Origin: Heritiera littoralis
Lineage: Eukaryota > Streptophyta > Magnoliopsida > Malvales > Malvaceae
Assembly (NCBI GenBank): GCA_031772115.1
Contig: JAPDPK010000075.1
Span: forward strand, 2,668,501 to 2,732,500
DNA: 64,000 nt
Direction of reading: 5' to 3'
Shown in pieces: positions 34,466-47,102 of this stretch. Both the position numbers and the translations under genes were made by a program. A model generated the notes under the pieces. The model did not search any database and had not been told where the DNA came from. It saw only the letters and a program-made list of their open reading frames with translations. The stretch's first letter is position 1. Every line of letters begins with the position of its first letter.

Positions 34466-35002
34466 TTAACACTCCTTTTAGAGAGTATCAAATGACTGAT
34501 ATTGTTTATAAAAACTGTAAGTTAAGGATAGGAAAGAAGGAAATGGTAGCAGATCTAGTCTTTTTGAATACGTATGATTTTGATGTGATTTTGAGTATAG
34601 ATTGGCTATCTGCTAATAGAGTTAATTTAGACCGTTGTAAATTTTTCTTCTAAGTAAATAAAAATATACTATTTCGTTTAAAGGATATTGGAATGAGAAA
34701 CTTTTAGATAGGAGAATTATCTAAAGTAGTGTTTCTCCTTGGAATGCACTTACATTATTTGTTCAGAAGAACATAAGCAGTTTTTGAGGATTGTCCTCCA
34801 GGCCCTTAGGAAATCGTAAGATATATGCTAAGTTGAGTAAGTTTGACTTCTGGTTGGATCAAATTATTTTCTGGGTTACGTGGTATTAAAGGACGAGGTG
34901 TTGGTTGATCCGTCTAAGATAAAGGCTATTGTAAGTGGGAAAAGTACTCAGAACTATTTGGTTTGAGTTAGTCCAATACAAATTTGGAGGACCAAATTTC
35001 CT
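34466..35002 (+). pseudogene. Protease end and RT scrap, copy 1 of array A
   Basis: Continues the protease in another frame (NCKLRIG, DFDVILSIDWLSANRV), then jumps to a short RT tail (KIYAKLSKFDFWLDQIIF, VDPSKIKAI), then the polypurine tract. Most of RT and all of RNase H and integrase are missing, compared with about 3 kb of pol in element B. Confidence 0.85.
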
Positions 35003-35015
35003 AAGGTGGGGAGAA
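35003..35015 (+). promoter_or_regulatory. Polypurine tract, copy 1 of array A
   Basis: AAGGTGGGGAGAA directly before LTR 2. The second copy is at 41021-41033. Confidence 0.9.
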
Positions 35016-36598
35016 TGTGAAGACCGCAAATTTCGTACTGAATTTGTGAAATAAAAGAAGGAATTTAAATGAAGTAAGTATCGAGACATAGTTCGAAATT
35101 ATTTTAGTAATGACATCGAAGATGTGAGTAGTACATTGGACTATAAACGATTAATATATATATATATACATCTTAGATTTTATATATATATATATAAGTG
35201 TATATAATTATTTAATTAAATAAAAAGACATGTATATTAAATTAAATGTGGTATACATGTGAATAATACAAATAAGATATATAGCTATCTAAATGTGTAT
35301 ATATATATATATATAAATTAAGTATAATATTTATAGGTTCCAAATTAAAGATAAAAGAAAATATATATTTTAAATATATATATAAAAGAAAAAAAAAGAG
35401 GAGGGAAAGTCGGATTTGCCTTCCCTGGGAAGCCACCGACTTCCCTCACTTATTCCCACGTTAGTGGGAGACGAATCCATAGATTTACAAAATCGGACAG
35501 AGGCTCTGCCTCTTTAGACAAAACAAAACCAGCCTCTGTTTCTCTTAAACAAAACAAAACCCGATTAAAAATAGAAAAGAAAACAAAACAAAAAGAGAAA
35601 GGACAGAAGAGAAGGAAGAAAACGTGAAAACAGAGCTGGAAGCCACGAGAGAAAGAGAGGAAGAGAGCCTTGAGAGAAAGAGCAACTGCAGCGACAGAGG
35701 AAGGGATAGGTTGGAACGTGGCTTTTGATAGCTGACTGCATGTGAGAAGTGAAGGTCGGAAGGCTGTTAAAGGGAGGAGCCGCAATCATTTGGTAAAGAA
35801 AAGAAATAACAGAAGAGAGAACACAGCAGTAGGGTTCGTCCCTTTCTCGGCACAGACAGGAATGAGTTGGGGTTCAAGATTATGTGTATTTTGTGTAGTT
35901 TAGGTCAGTTGTTGGAAGGCTGGTAAAGAGGGCCTAGAAATAGAGGAAATGCCAAGGTTTAGTTATGGTTCAGGTGCCATCTTCAACGCCATGTAATGGG
36001 GTTTTTAAGGCAATAAACGTGAATAGCAAGGGTGGAGTTTGGAAGTTGGTTGTTGATTGGTTGTGAGCAGTAGATAAGGGAGGTTTCGTGAGACTTCAAG
36101 AGGCCAAGACAAGGGTAAAACAGCAGCTCCACGTGAGGAGCAAAGTCTCAAGCCCAACCAGAAAAACATGGCAGTGTAAGATAGCTTTGGTGGTTTCTTT
36201 TTGGTTGATCTTTAAACACATTTTAAAGTGGCTGTTGGATCTTAGATTTTGCTATCTTCAAGGTTGGATTAAGGTCGGTTTTGAAGTTGTGAAATTGGAG
36301 CTGTAAGTGGCATGGAACGGTGGTTAAAAGGAGGTGTTTTGAAGCATTGAAGAGTTGCTATATGAGACTGGTATAGGGGCTGTTCGGGTGTGGCCTTGAA
36401 AGCAGAGGAAGATAAGAAAAACCAAGGCTGACAATGGGTTGTTTGTTGCCGTATTGAACCAACCAAGAGACAGGTAAAGAAGGACGGAAATAATAATAAT
36501 CATAATAAAAATAGAAGAAGAAAGAAAGAAAAGAAAGAATATGAAAGAAAATATTATTTTTGGGTTGATATGTGCCTATATGTACATACACATGCATA

Positions 36599-36630
<32 letters not shown>

Positions 36631-38831
36631 CTTGTTATGGTAATTAGGATTTAAATTATTTTGTAGGATTTGGATAGAGATTTAAAGAAGTGCAGATTTA
36701 AAGGGAGCTTGAGGAAGGCTTGGTTTTGAGGATCTTCAAAGGTAAGAAAGTATTAATTTGATTTAAACTTAGAGAGTTGGTAATTATATGGTTAAATGTT
36801 ACATTATGGAATTCTCAATTGAGTCAAATAAATAGTGATGATCTGAAAATTAAAAATATTTAAATGACTTTTCTGCCGTCCGGGAGTAAGTTGGTGAGTG
36901 GGATTATACAAGCTCAATTATTGAATATCGACTACAGGACTTCTTGATTTGATTTCGATTGTGCTTGATTGAGGTAAGGGATATGTATAAGGAACGTAGG
37001 AGATACTAGAATGATTTTAAGATCAATTGCATTGTGTTTTATGAATCGCGTATGTTTTGCAAGAGACTTTAGAAATTTGATACCGTCATGGTATTGAATT
37101 TTCGTAAGAATATTGATTTCTGGGATTTCGGCTAAAAGGCTAAGAAAACTTTTTAAGAATAGAACTTTTAAGGAATTCAGTCTTGGAAATATTAAATTGC
37201 ATGATTTTAGTATATCCATGAATTTTTAAAGTAAATTTTATTTTATGAAAATTACATAAAGTTAATGTTTTAAAGATATTTATGAAAAGTTATGAAGTTT
37301 TCAGATTTTTGGAATTCCTTGCTTTTTAATTGATTTCGGAATCTTTATGAGTTTTGAAAATGCCTTTTTGAATTTGGATTTGTAAAACTTTGCATTAGCA
37401 TGAATTATCTAAAGAATTCAATTTTTATTGAAAGCTTATTAAATTGCATGATTTTAAAGACTTATGACATTTCTAGCTTAAATTTGTTTTATGGATTTAT
37501 TATAAATTATGGTACTAAAACCTATTTCTTTATATATTTTGGAAATTATTAAGTTTTTAAATATTTGGAAAATAATTCTGATTTTATGCAATGATTTGTT
37601 TTATGAACTTTTATAAATATCTGTATGTTTTGACTTACGGATTTGAACTCTGAACTATGAAACTTATGTTTTGAGACACTGGCTAACCGTCATCTTGCAA
37701 TATCTGGACTGCTGTATATTTTAGATCCAGCAGTATCTGGCTGCAGCGTGACCTTCGGGGCCTGCAGTATCTGGCTATAGCGTGACCTTCGGGGCCTATA
37801 GTATCTGGCTGTAGTGTGACCTTCTGAGCCTACAGTATTTGTATCTGATATGAATTTTGCGCACTATGTTGCTGTGTGATTTGATCCAGTCCGCAGCGGT
37901 CACAGATGACACCTGATCAATGTTCACTGTAGACCACTTGGACTATGGCCATACGTCTATCTGTTATTATCCCTATGGGATATCTTTGCTGCTTGATGTA
38001 TACCGAGTTACTGCCATGTCTCCACTTTTTGTTATTTTCTGATTTCTGAATATCTGATTTCCAAACTCTGAATATGAAAATGATATGATACAGATTGATA
38101 TGATTGAATTCTGAAATCTTAAAATGATTTTGTACGGATTTTTATGATTAAATTTGAAATATGATATGATTTCTGAAGACGACTGTTTACATATTTGCAT
38201 GGCATGACTTTGTTAAAGTGATCTGTTGTACTGATTTGGTTTACATATGATTTTTAGAATAAACGAATTTCTTGCCGGATAAGATGCCATATTTTAGAAA
38301 TATCCCTTATGATTTAGAATTTATTAGTCGTTTTAGAATACTTGCATATAGCTTACGGTATCTGTCTCTTTATATGTATTCCTTATTGGGCTTTCCAAAA
38401 AGCTCACCCCCCTCTCGATCTTCCAGATTTTTTGCAGTAGGCGATCTGTACGAGGGGTTTTGGCACGTCTTTCGAGGTTTTTGTATCGTCCTTGAAGGTA
38501 CATGATGTACAAATATCCATTTTATATTCAGACTTGCTTTTCAGTACTTTTATAGTAAGGGGGATGTAAATAAAGGAAACACTTAATACATTTATGGTAA
38601 GTAATGATGCATGCAATCTTGGTGGACATGAATAATGTTAAGTAGTATAATTTTAATGTGTGATTGTATGCTTTGTTAGAAAATTTGAACTGGGACCAAA
38701 GTGATTATAGGATATTAATTTAGCTAATGTAAATTTAGCTTAAGAATAAATCTGAGACACTAAGCACAGCCCAATCAACTGTAAGAAAAAGGAAAAAGTT
38801 AGTCTAGATTTTGGTAAAAAGGGTCGTTACA
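35016..38831 (+). mobile_element. LTR 2 (middle) of array A
   Basis: 3816 bp, TGTGAAGACCGC...GTCGTTACA. Resembles LTR 3 more than LTR 1 along its whole length (for example GTTGATTGG, AAGCAGAGGAAG, CCAACCAAGAG, GGGTCGTTACA shared by 2 and 3). It serves as 3' LTR of the first unit and 5' LTR of the second. Frames here match those of LTRs 1 and 3 and are not genes. Confidence 0.93.
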
Positions 38832-38836
38832 AAAGT

Positions 38837-38848
38837 TGGTATCAAAGC
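38837..38848 (+). promoter_or_regulatory. Primer binding site of array A, copy 2 (one mismatch)
   Basis: TGGTATCAAAGC; a G-to-A change from the consensus site in copy 1. Confidence 0.85.
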
Positions 38849-38947
38849 AACGTTGGTCTGATGTGCGTTAGTGTCCGTAGGTCAGAAACTGTTTACATCC
38901 CCTAAGTACTGTACATGTCTGAATATATACTATGCATAATTGCATAA

Positions 38948-40483
38948 ATGGTACTAAATATGTTTGTTTTGTCTAGGCTATCTATAAAAGTGAGAGGGCG
39001 AGGACGAGGACGTTATAAGAGTGTGAGGAGTGTCGGTAGGAGACAAGAAGTGCCGGCACCTGAGACCCTGACTCCAGAACCTCCTCCTCCTCCTCAGCCA
39101 GAACCTGATGGAAACATAATGGATAGGCTGGAAAGGACTATAGATACCATGTCCCAGAATATGAACGCCATGTCTGCCATGTTTACCCAGTTCATGACAA
39201 ACTTTAATAACAATCAAGGACAGGCAGCCCCACCACCTCCACCACCGGTAGTGCCTCCTCCTGTGCCTCTACCACCACCTGCCCCTCAGCCTGTACCTCC
39301 TCCGATTCAGCTAGTCCAGCCCCAAACTCAGCCAGAGGTACCTGCTCTAGTGCAACCACAGGCAGGACCAATAGAAAGATGTAATTTGACTAGACTGTGA
39401 GAGTTTAAGAAGTTCGACCCTCCTAAGTTTAAGAGGGAAAAGGAACCGATGGTGGCGGAAAGTTGGGTGAATGAGATGGAGAAGTTATTTGAGTACATGG
39501 CATGCTCCGAGACAGAAAAAGTAGGCATGGCCACCTTCTTACTAGTGGATGAGGCGGAGCATTGGTGGAAATCCACCAAGACTGTGTTGAGGGCTAGACA
39601 TCCTGCGGTCACATGGGACATATTTTTGGGGTATTTTCGTAAAGAATACATTCCCCGTACGGCCCAGAAGAGGATGCAGACCGAGTACTTGAATTTGACT
39701 CAGGGGAATCAGACGGTGGATCAATATGAGTCACGGTTTACAGCCCTTAGCCGTTATGATCCACAGACGGTGAGTAGCGAGGAGCACCGTGTAGAGAGGT
39801 TTTTGGTTGGACTACTACCATCTATCAAGTCCCGACTAGCTCCATTAGATATCTCCACCTATGACGAGGTTGTTTGGAAGGCCCAGTTATGTGAGCAAGA
39901 CTATAAGATGTATCAGTCTGATTTTGGATCCCGCTCCAAGGGCAAGGATAAGGATAAAGGTAAAAGGACTTTTGATGATCGATTTCCTACATCTCGACGA
40001 TTTGATAAGAGGCCGGTATGAGATAAGACTATTGGGGATCGATTTGTTAGACCTACTACTGTCGCGGGGAGTACTTGGACTCAGAAAGGTATAGCAGCCA
40101 TTCCATGTAGTATTTGTGGGAACCTACATACGGGTAAGCCTTGCTATAAGGCTATGGGCGCTTGCTTTCGTTGTGGACAGAAGGGACACATGATAAAAGA
40201 TTGCTCGCAGAATTCGACAGTACAGAAAGAGCCTGAGCGTCCAGCCCAGCCTCAGAAACGAGCCACCGTTACAGAAAAAGGCAAGAAGGTAGTGGCTCAG
40301 GGCAGGGTGTATGCGTTGACTCAAGAGGCTGCTGACACTTCATCAGATGTTATCAAAGGTAAGATCTTAGTCTTGGATATTATGGCATTTACATTATTTG
40401 ATTCCGGTTTTACTTATTCCTTAATATGTTCTTCTTTTGCTATGAAGTTGTCTATAGAGCTTGAACCCTTAAGACATTTGTAG
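38948..40483 (+). pseudogene. gag: Gag-protease remnant, copy 2 of array A
   Basis: Second gag copy with a different set of defects. The expected start, aligned with the ATG at 32964, is GTG here; an upstream ATG (38948) keeps the frame. The Pro-rich part is intact in frame, but a CGA-to-TGA change stops it at 39400. The gag domain resumes in 39449-40021 and stops at a GGA-to-TGA change after KRPV. The zinc-knuckle region (CSICGNLHTGKPC, then CFRCGQKGHMIKDC; 40154 on) and protease start (FDSG) follow to 40483. Copy 1 has about 36 bp more in the KRP repeat near 33990. Copies 1 and 2 have decayed independently since duplication. Confidence 0.9.
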
Positions 40484-41020
40484 TTAACACTCCTTTTAGA
40501 GAGTATCAAATGACTGATGTTGTTTATAAAAACTGTAAGTTAAGGATAGGAAAGAAGGAAATGGTAGCAGATCTAGTCTTATTGAATACGTATGATTTTG
40601 ATATCATTTTGAGTATAGATTGGCTATCTGCTAATAGAGTTAATTTAGACCGTTGTAAATTTTGCTTCTAAGTAAATAAAAATATACTATTCCGTTTAAA
40701 GGATATTGGAATGAGAAACTTTTAGATAGGAGAATTATCTAAAGTAGTGTTTCTCCTTGGAATGCACTTATATTATTTGTTCAGAAGAACATAAGCAATT
40801 TTTGAGGATTGTCCTCCAGGCCCTTAGGAAATCGTAAGATATATGCTAAGTTGAGTAAGTTTGACTTCTGGTTGGATCAAATTATTTTCTGGGTTACGTG
40901 GTATTAAAGGACGAGGTGTTGGTTGATCCGTCTAAGATAAAGGCTATTGTAAGTGGGAAAAGTACTCAGAACTATTTGGTTTGAGTTAGTCCAATACAAA
41001 TTTGGAGGACCAAATTTCCT
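40484..41020 (+). pseudogene. Protease end and RT scrap, copy 2 of array A
   Basis: Same content and same pol deletion as 34466-35002, including the KIYAKLSKFDFWLDQ tail. Shared deletion breakpoints show that both units descend from one deleted element. Confidence 0.85.
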
Positions 41021-41033
41021 AAGGTGGGGAGAA

Positions 41034-42611
41034 TGTAAAGATCGCAAATTTCGTACTGAATTTGTGAAATAAAAGAAGGAATTTAAATGAAGTAAGTATC
41101 GAGACATAGTTCGAAATTATTTTAGTAATGACATCGAAGATGAGAGTAGTACATTGGGCTATAAACGATTAATATATATATATATACATCTTAGATTTTA
41201 TATATATATATATAAGTGTATATAATTATTTAATTAAATAAAAAGACATGTATATTAAATTAAATGTGGTATACATGTGAATAATACAAATAAGATATAT
41301 AGCTATCTAAATGTGTATATATATATATATATATTAAGTATAATATTTATAGGTTCCAAATTAAAGATAAAAGAAAATATATATTTTAAATATATATATA
41401 AATAAATGAAAAAAAAAAGGAGGGAAAGTCGGATTTGGCTTCCCTGGGAAGCCACCGACTTCCCTCACTTATTCCCACGTTAGTGGGAGACGAATCCATA
41501 GATTTACAAAACTGGACAGAGGCTCTGCCTCTTTGGACAAAACAAAACCAGCCTCTGTTTCTCTTAAACAAAACAAAACCCGATTAAAAAAATAGAAAAG
41601 AAAACAAAAAGAGAAAAGACAGAAGAGAAGGAAGAAAACGTGAAAACAGAGCTGGAAGCCACGAGAGAAAGAGAGGAAGAGAGCCTTGAGAGAAAGAGCA
41701 ACTGCAGCGGCAAAGGAAGGGAGAGGTTGGAACGTGGCTTTTGATGGCTGACTGCACATGAGAAGTGAAGGTCGGAAGACTGTTAAAGGGAGGAGCCGCA
41801 GTCATTTGGTAAAGAAAAGAAATAACAGAAGAGAGAACACAGCAGTAGGGTTCGTCCCTTTCTCGGCACAGACAGGAATGAGTTGGCGTTCAAGATTATG
41901 TGTATTTTGTGCAGTTTAGGTCAGTTGTTGGAAGGCTGGTAAAGAGGGCCTAGAAATAGAGGAAATGCCAAGGTTTAGTTGTGGTTCGGGTGCCATCTTC
42001 AACGCCATGTAATGGGGTTCTTATGGCAATAAACGTGAATAGCACGGGTGGAGTTTGGAAGTTGGTTGTTGATTGGTTGTGAGCAGTAGATAAGGGAGGT
42101 TTCGTGAGACTTCAAGAGGCCAAGACAAGGGTAAAACAACAGCTCCACGTGAGGAACAAAGTCTCAAGCCCAACCAGAAAAACATGGCAGTGTAAGATAG
42201 CTTTGGTGGTTTCTTTTTGGTTGATCTTTAAACACATTTTAAAGTGGCTGCTGGATCTTAGATTTTGCTATCTTCAAGGTTGGATTAAGGTCGGTTTTGA
42301 AGTTGTGAAATTGGAACTGTAAGTGGCATGGAACGGTGGTTAAAAGGAGGTGTTTTGAAGCATCGAAGAGTTGCTATATGAGACTGGTATAGGGGCTGTT
42401 CGGGTGTGGCCTTGAAAGCAGAGGAAGATAAGAAAAACCAAGGCTGACAATGGGTTGTTTGTTGCCGTATTGAACCAACCAAGAGACAGGTAAAGAAGGA
42501 CGGAAATAATAATAATCATAATAAAAATAGAAGAAGAAAGAAAGAAAAGAAAGAATATGAAAGAAAATGTTATTTTTGGGTTGATATGTGCCTATATGTA
42601 CATACACATGC

Positions 42612-42649
<38 letters not shown>

Positions 42650-43420
42650 TTGTTATGGTAATTAGGATTTAAATTATTTTGTAGGATTTGGATAGAGATT
42701 TAAAGAAGTGGAGATTTAAAGGGAGCTTGAGGAAGGCTTGGTTTTGAGGATCTTCAAAGGTAAGGAAGTATTAATTTGATTTAAACTTAGAGAGTTGGTA
42801 ATTGTATGGTTAAATGTTGCATTATGGAATTCTCAATTGAGTCAAATAAATAGTGATGATCCAAAAATTAAAAATATTTAAATGACTTTTCTGCAGTCCG
42901 GGAGTAAGTTGGTGAGTGGGATTATACAAGCTCAATTGTTGAATATCGACTACAGGACTTCTTGATTTGATTTCGATTGTGCTTGATTGAGGTAAGGGAT
43001 ATGTATAAGGAACGTAGGAGATACTGGAATGATTTTAAGATCAATTGCATTGTGTTTTATGAATCGCGTATGCTTTGCAAGAGACTTTAGAAATTTGATA
43101 CCGTCATGCTATTGAATTTTCGTAAGAATATTGATTTCTGGGATTTCGGCTAAAAGGCTGAGAAAACTTTTTAAGAATAGAACTTTTAAGGAATTCAGTC
43201 TTGGAAATATTAAATTGCATGATTTTAGTATATCCATGAATTTTTAAAGTAAATTTTATTTTGTGAAAATTACATAAAGTTAATGTTTTAAAGATATTTA
43301 TGAAAAGTTATGAAGTTTTCAGATTTTTGGAATTCCTTGCATTTTAATTGATTTCGGAATCTTTATGAGTTTTGAAAATGCCTTTTCAAATTTGGATTTG
43401 AAAAACTTTGCATTAGCATG
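41034..43420 (+). mobile_element. LTR 3 of array A, left part
   Basis: Starts TGTAAAGATCGC (first bases mutated from TGTGAAGACCGC). Interrupted at 43420 by element B, which duplicated GCATG. Resumes at 55471. Without B and one GCATG, the LTR is about 3.83 kb. Confidence 0.93.
43416..43420. repeat. Target site duplication of element B, left
   Basis: GCATG, matched by 55471-55475. Removing B and one copy restores the LTR 3 sequence as in LTR 2. Confidence 0.95.
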
Positions 43421-44376
43421 TGTGAGATCCGGTATTTTGTATACATTGTACACCTTATTGTACATGATTGATAATTAGAATAAATTAAAGTATGGAATTG
43501 AATAAAGATTAGAGATGAAACTTTATTTTACATTATGGAAATTGAAATTTAAAATTTTAAGAATGGAAATTTGATTGCTGGAATTATTGGCTTAATAGCA
43601 ATCAAAGATATAAAGAAAAGATGAATTAAATGTGTACTCATGCAAAGCTATTTTATTGGATGGAATGTAAAAGAGAAGAGGAGAAACTAAGTGCCATTCA
43701 CGCCAACAACAAAATCTGCACTTGGATTGCATTCGGCTGGAAGAAAATTAAAAGGAAATGGAATTCAAGCATGGTATATATATAATAAAGTCAAGTTTAT
43801 ATATATAACAAAGGCCTAGAAGCTTATTGGTGGAAACTTTGATAGAGATATGTAAAGAAGTCAAGAAAGTTGGCTACACAAGTGAATTCACGCCACTTCC
43901 TCCTTTGCAAGACTGATTCGGTTCATGCTTTGAAAGACTGATAAAAATTATATATTTTACAATATAAATAAGTAGAAATGGTGCCGAAGAAATAAAGAAA
44001 TCAAGAATACTTGATACTAGAATTTCATTGATTAACATAAAGTCAAGAAAGGGTGGAAGTAAGACCAAGACAATCGGTCTAGAAAGTCCACGGAATTTGC
44101 TGCCTTTTCACACGTCCATCTTCAGATTTTCTTTGTAATATTGGACTAGGTGTTTACGGTAGGAAGTGGTAGAAAGGATAAGGCATTCAATAGCTGATAT
44201 ATTAAAATAAATAAATTGAAATAAGGCAAAGAAAAGTGGAAGCAAAGATGACCAACCCGTGTGGCCAAGAAGTCCACACCAGATTTCTTGAACACGTTTT
44301 TATCTAGTCTTTAAAGGCTATCAGTACAAGGCGTTTATGAGCAGAAAGTTAAAGGAAACATGAGTTAACAAGATAG

Positions 44377-44384
44377 TATAAAAG
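44377..44384 (+). promoter_or_regulatory. Candidate TATA box of element B
   Basis: TATAAAAG in GATAG-TATAAAAG-AGG, about 25 bp before the GGCTGGAAAT stem. The 3' LTR copy is at 52891-52898. Confidence 0.65.
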
Positions 44385-45681
44385 AGGTACTAGATAAGAA
44401 ATATTATTGGCTGGAAATGTTGAAAAGGAGATAAGGAAAACTTGGCCAAAAACCGTGGATAACAACTAGAATTTCCAGCCATCCCTTTTTGACTGTAAAA
44501 GTTATTTTGTTTTAAATGAGTAGAAGATAAAATATAAAGGAACATGAAAGTGATATATAATAAATGAAGGGAGAATTCGGCTGAGTGTGAAACAAAGACA
44601 AGATAAATAAAGGTGGTATAAGACGTGAAAAAGGAGGCTATCCCACACCACATTAAGCTGCAGTTTTTCTTCATGCATTAATTGAAGTTCACTGCATGAA
44701 ATGATGAAGAAAGTTGAAAATATGCTAAGTGTATAAGTGGTATTAGTAATCTTGAATAGAAAGGAGGAGTAAAGAAATAAGAAAGCCTCAGCAAAAATCT
44801 TCTTCACCACCGAAAATTGTCATCTACACGAGAGCCATCCTTTGTTTCATTTCTGTTCTGTTTCTTTTCGGTTCAACTAAGAAAAGTTCAGAAAATTATT
44901 CCCTTATGAGGATCATCCTTCCTTGCTTACTTGGCCTTTAAATAGATTAAACAACCAACCAAGAAAGGAAGCTAGAATATCTATGAGGACAAGAAATAAA
45001 AACAGAAAATAAAATTCTGTTTTGGATACTTCATTTGATCAAGGTAATCTCAATAACCTTTATGGCTTCTTGATATTACATGACATATTCTTATGTTTTT
45101 AAGTGTGAAAAGCATGATCATAGCCTTGCTTTTGATTTATTTTGTTGAATCATGGAAATAGAATGAATTCATGTCTTGAGATAGGTGAAGAGAAACGAAG
45201 CATGAGATGTGAATAATAAGGAAGAAGAAATTTAGAAGTTAAATAGATGAAAGGAGACCTTTGACTAAAGAGGAGATCTCGGTTGGAGAGTAAAAACAGA
45301 GAAGCATTTAAGCTTCATGCAAGGAAATAAAAATGATGTTCACGTAGACAAGGAAGCAATAAATTGCAAAATGAGGAAATAGAAACCATGTTGAAAAGTC
45401 AACAATAATGGCCATGAGGGGTTCGGCCATGACTTGAAAAATAAAGAAATTATGTTGAAAATTTGGAAAATTAGTAGAAAATAACTGTAGAAATTAAAAG
45501 AGAATTTTCGGTGAAATTAAAACCGAAAAAGGAAGTGAAATGAAGAAATTGAGTTTTTATACCGGTATAATTTATACTGGTTGTAATTATTTTATTAATT
45601 TAGAGGCTGCATTAGATGAATATTAGTGGTTTAAAAATAAGAAGAAAATTATTAATAATTTTCGATAAAATTATTTTGTAG

Positions 45682-45736
45682 CTCGAGTAGACGGATTTCG
45701 GTTAGCATTACCGGGACGATCGTCGGCATAAGACTG
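45682..45736 (+). other. Candidate leader exon 2 of element B
   Basis: Acceptor-like AAATTATTTTGTAG before, donor-like GACTG|GTAAGAG after; 55 nt. In the 3' LTR the acceptor reads TTTTGCAG. Confidence 0.4.
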
Positions 45737-46669
45737 GTAAGAGAGATGTGTGTGAAGTAAAATGCATGTCCTGTGGAGTAAAAATATTATGAAAATATTG
45801 AGAAACTATTTTGGTTTATGACATGCATTTATTTGATAAATTATTTTGACTTGGGCGAGCTACAGAGATAGCCGACCCCTAAGTTGTTTGTTAAGCAAAC
45901 TGGTAATGGCGGGCGAGCCAAACTTTTCTGATGTTTTGGGCGAATAACCCTTTTTATGATATCTTGGGTGAGTGACCCTATTTTAAATAGAAATCCGGGC
46001 GAGCCGAATGGGCGAGCTCACCATGGCGGACAGGTTTCGCTTTTCCAAATTTTCTCAACGAAAAATGAATTGTTTTTACTATGTTTTTGTAAATAGAAAA
46101 TATAAAACCTTTTGGAAAGAAAACGATGACATTATGAAATGATTCCTTAAAGGTTTTTCATGAGATATAATTTGATTTTGAGACTTTAGGCCCCTAGTTC
46201 ATGTATTATTATTGCGTGACCCGCCTGGGGCGGTGGCTCGGGTCGATGGACCAATGGGTGCACCCCAAGGCATCACAGGGCTGATGGACCCGCCAAGTCA
46301 TCAGCGGTCTCGAGGTCACTTGGCAAGTGGACTCGAGGACCACCTATAGATTATGGCCATAGATCTAGCTAAGATAGCCGTGAGGGACGATGGCCTACGG
46401 GTGCATCCCAAAAGCGGACGACTTGTGTTCCTGGGGGAACAATGAGAGCATGATTTAATTGTTGCCTAGTCTCAACTTATTGATTTTCATTTATTGAAAG
46501 TATTTAATGAATCCTGTTTAAAGGTTATCTATATCCATCGTTTTCCTAATGGGTTTGATTGTTAGGATAAGTAAATTGTGTTTGAGGATATAGATTTTAT
46601 TTTTATAAGCAGCATACACCTTCCTTACTGAGCACATTGTCGCTCACTCCTTATTTTTCCACTCCACAG

Positions 46670-46719
46670 ATTATTGATTTTGGACTAAGAGAATTACCTT
46701 CTAGAGATTGATATCGAAG
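46670..46719 (+). other. Candidate leader exon 3 of element B
   Basis: Acceptor-like TCCACTCCACAG, 50-nt block starting ATTATTGATT, ending TCGAAG|GTATGT. The next acceptor-like site is TTTATGGTACAG at 47100, 30 nt after TACTAAC (47064-47070) and two bases before the gag ATG. Confidence 0.5.
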
Positions 46720-46968
46720 GTATGTTGTATTCTTTTATATATTCAGTAAAAAGGGTACAGTACTACTTTATAAATAAGGGAATGTATATACATAAAAAGG
46801 AAAGAATTTAATAATTCATATTTTCATATTAGTACGAGAAATAAAAGTACTAATTCCTATTAAAGTATTAAGAGTTGTTAAGCATCACAGACAGCCCAAC
46901 CGGTAAGTAAGTGGAGTTTACAAGTGAATATTCTGTTATATAGTGGTTTTGGGATGTTACAGATTTAA

Positions 46969-46980
46969 TGATATCAGAGC
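46969..46980 (+). promoter_or_regulatory. Primer binding site of element B (one mismatch)
   Basis: TGATATCAGAGC; one change from TGGTATCAGAGC. Confidence 0.88.
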
Positions 46981-47102
46981 AGGGTTGGTCGGATGTTAGT
47001 AATGCTTAAAGTAAATAGTATACATTCCCTGTAGTACTGTATAATCTGAATATATAATTGATATACTAACGATAAGTGATAAATGATCTTTATGGTACAG
47101 AT

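Larger units (their letters stand above)
43421..46961 (+). mobile_element. 5' LTR of element B
   Basis: 3541 bp, TGTGAGATCCGG...GGGATGTTACA. Contains TATA box (44377-44384), a GGCTGGAAAT/ATTTCCAGCC pair (about 44406-44480), donor-like AAG|GTAATCT (45043/45044), exon-like blocks 45682-45736 and 46670-46719, GGGCGAGC words (45840-46045) and the conserved core (46190-46460). Short frames inside are not genes. Confidence 0.95.

Noticed and set aside
44390..44810. Frames of 94 and 102 residues repeated at 52904-53324
   Set aside because: Antisense to the R/U5 part of both LTRs of B; identical because the LTRs are nearly identical.
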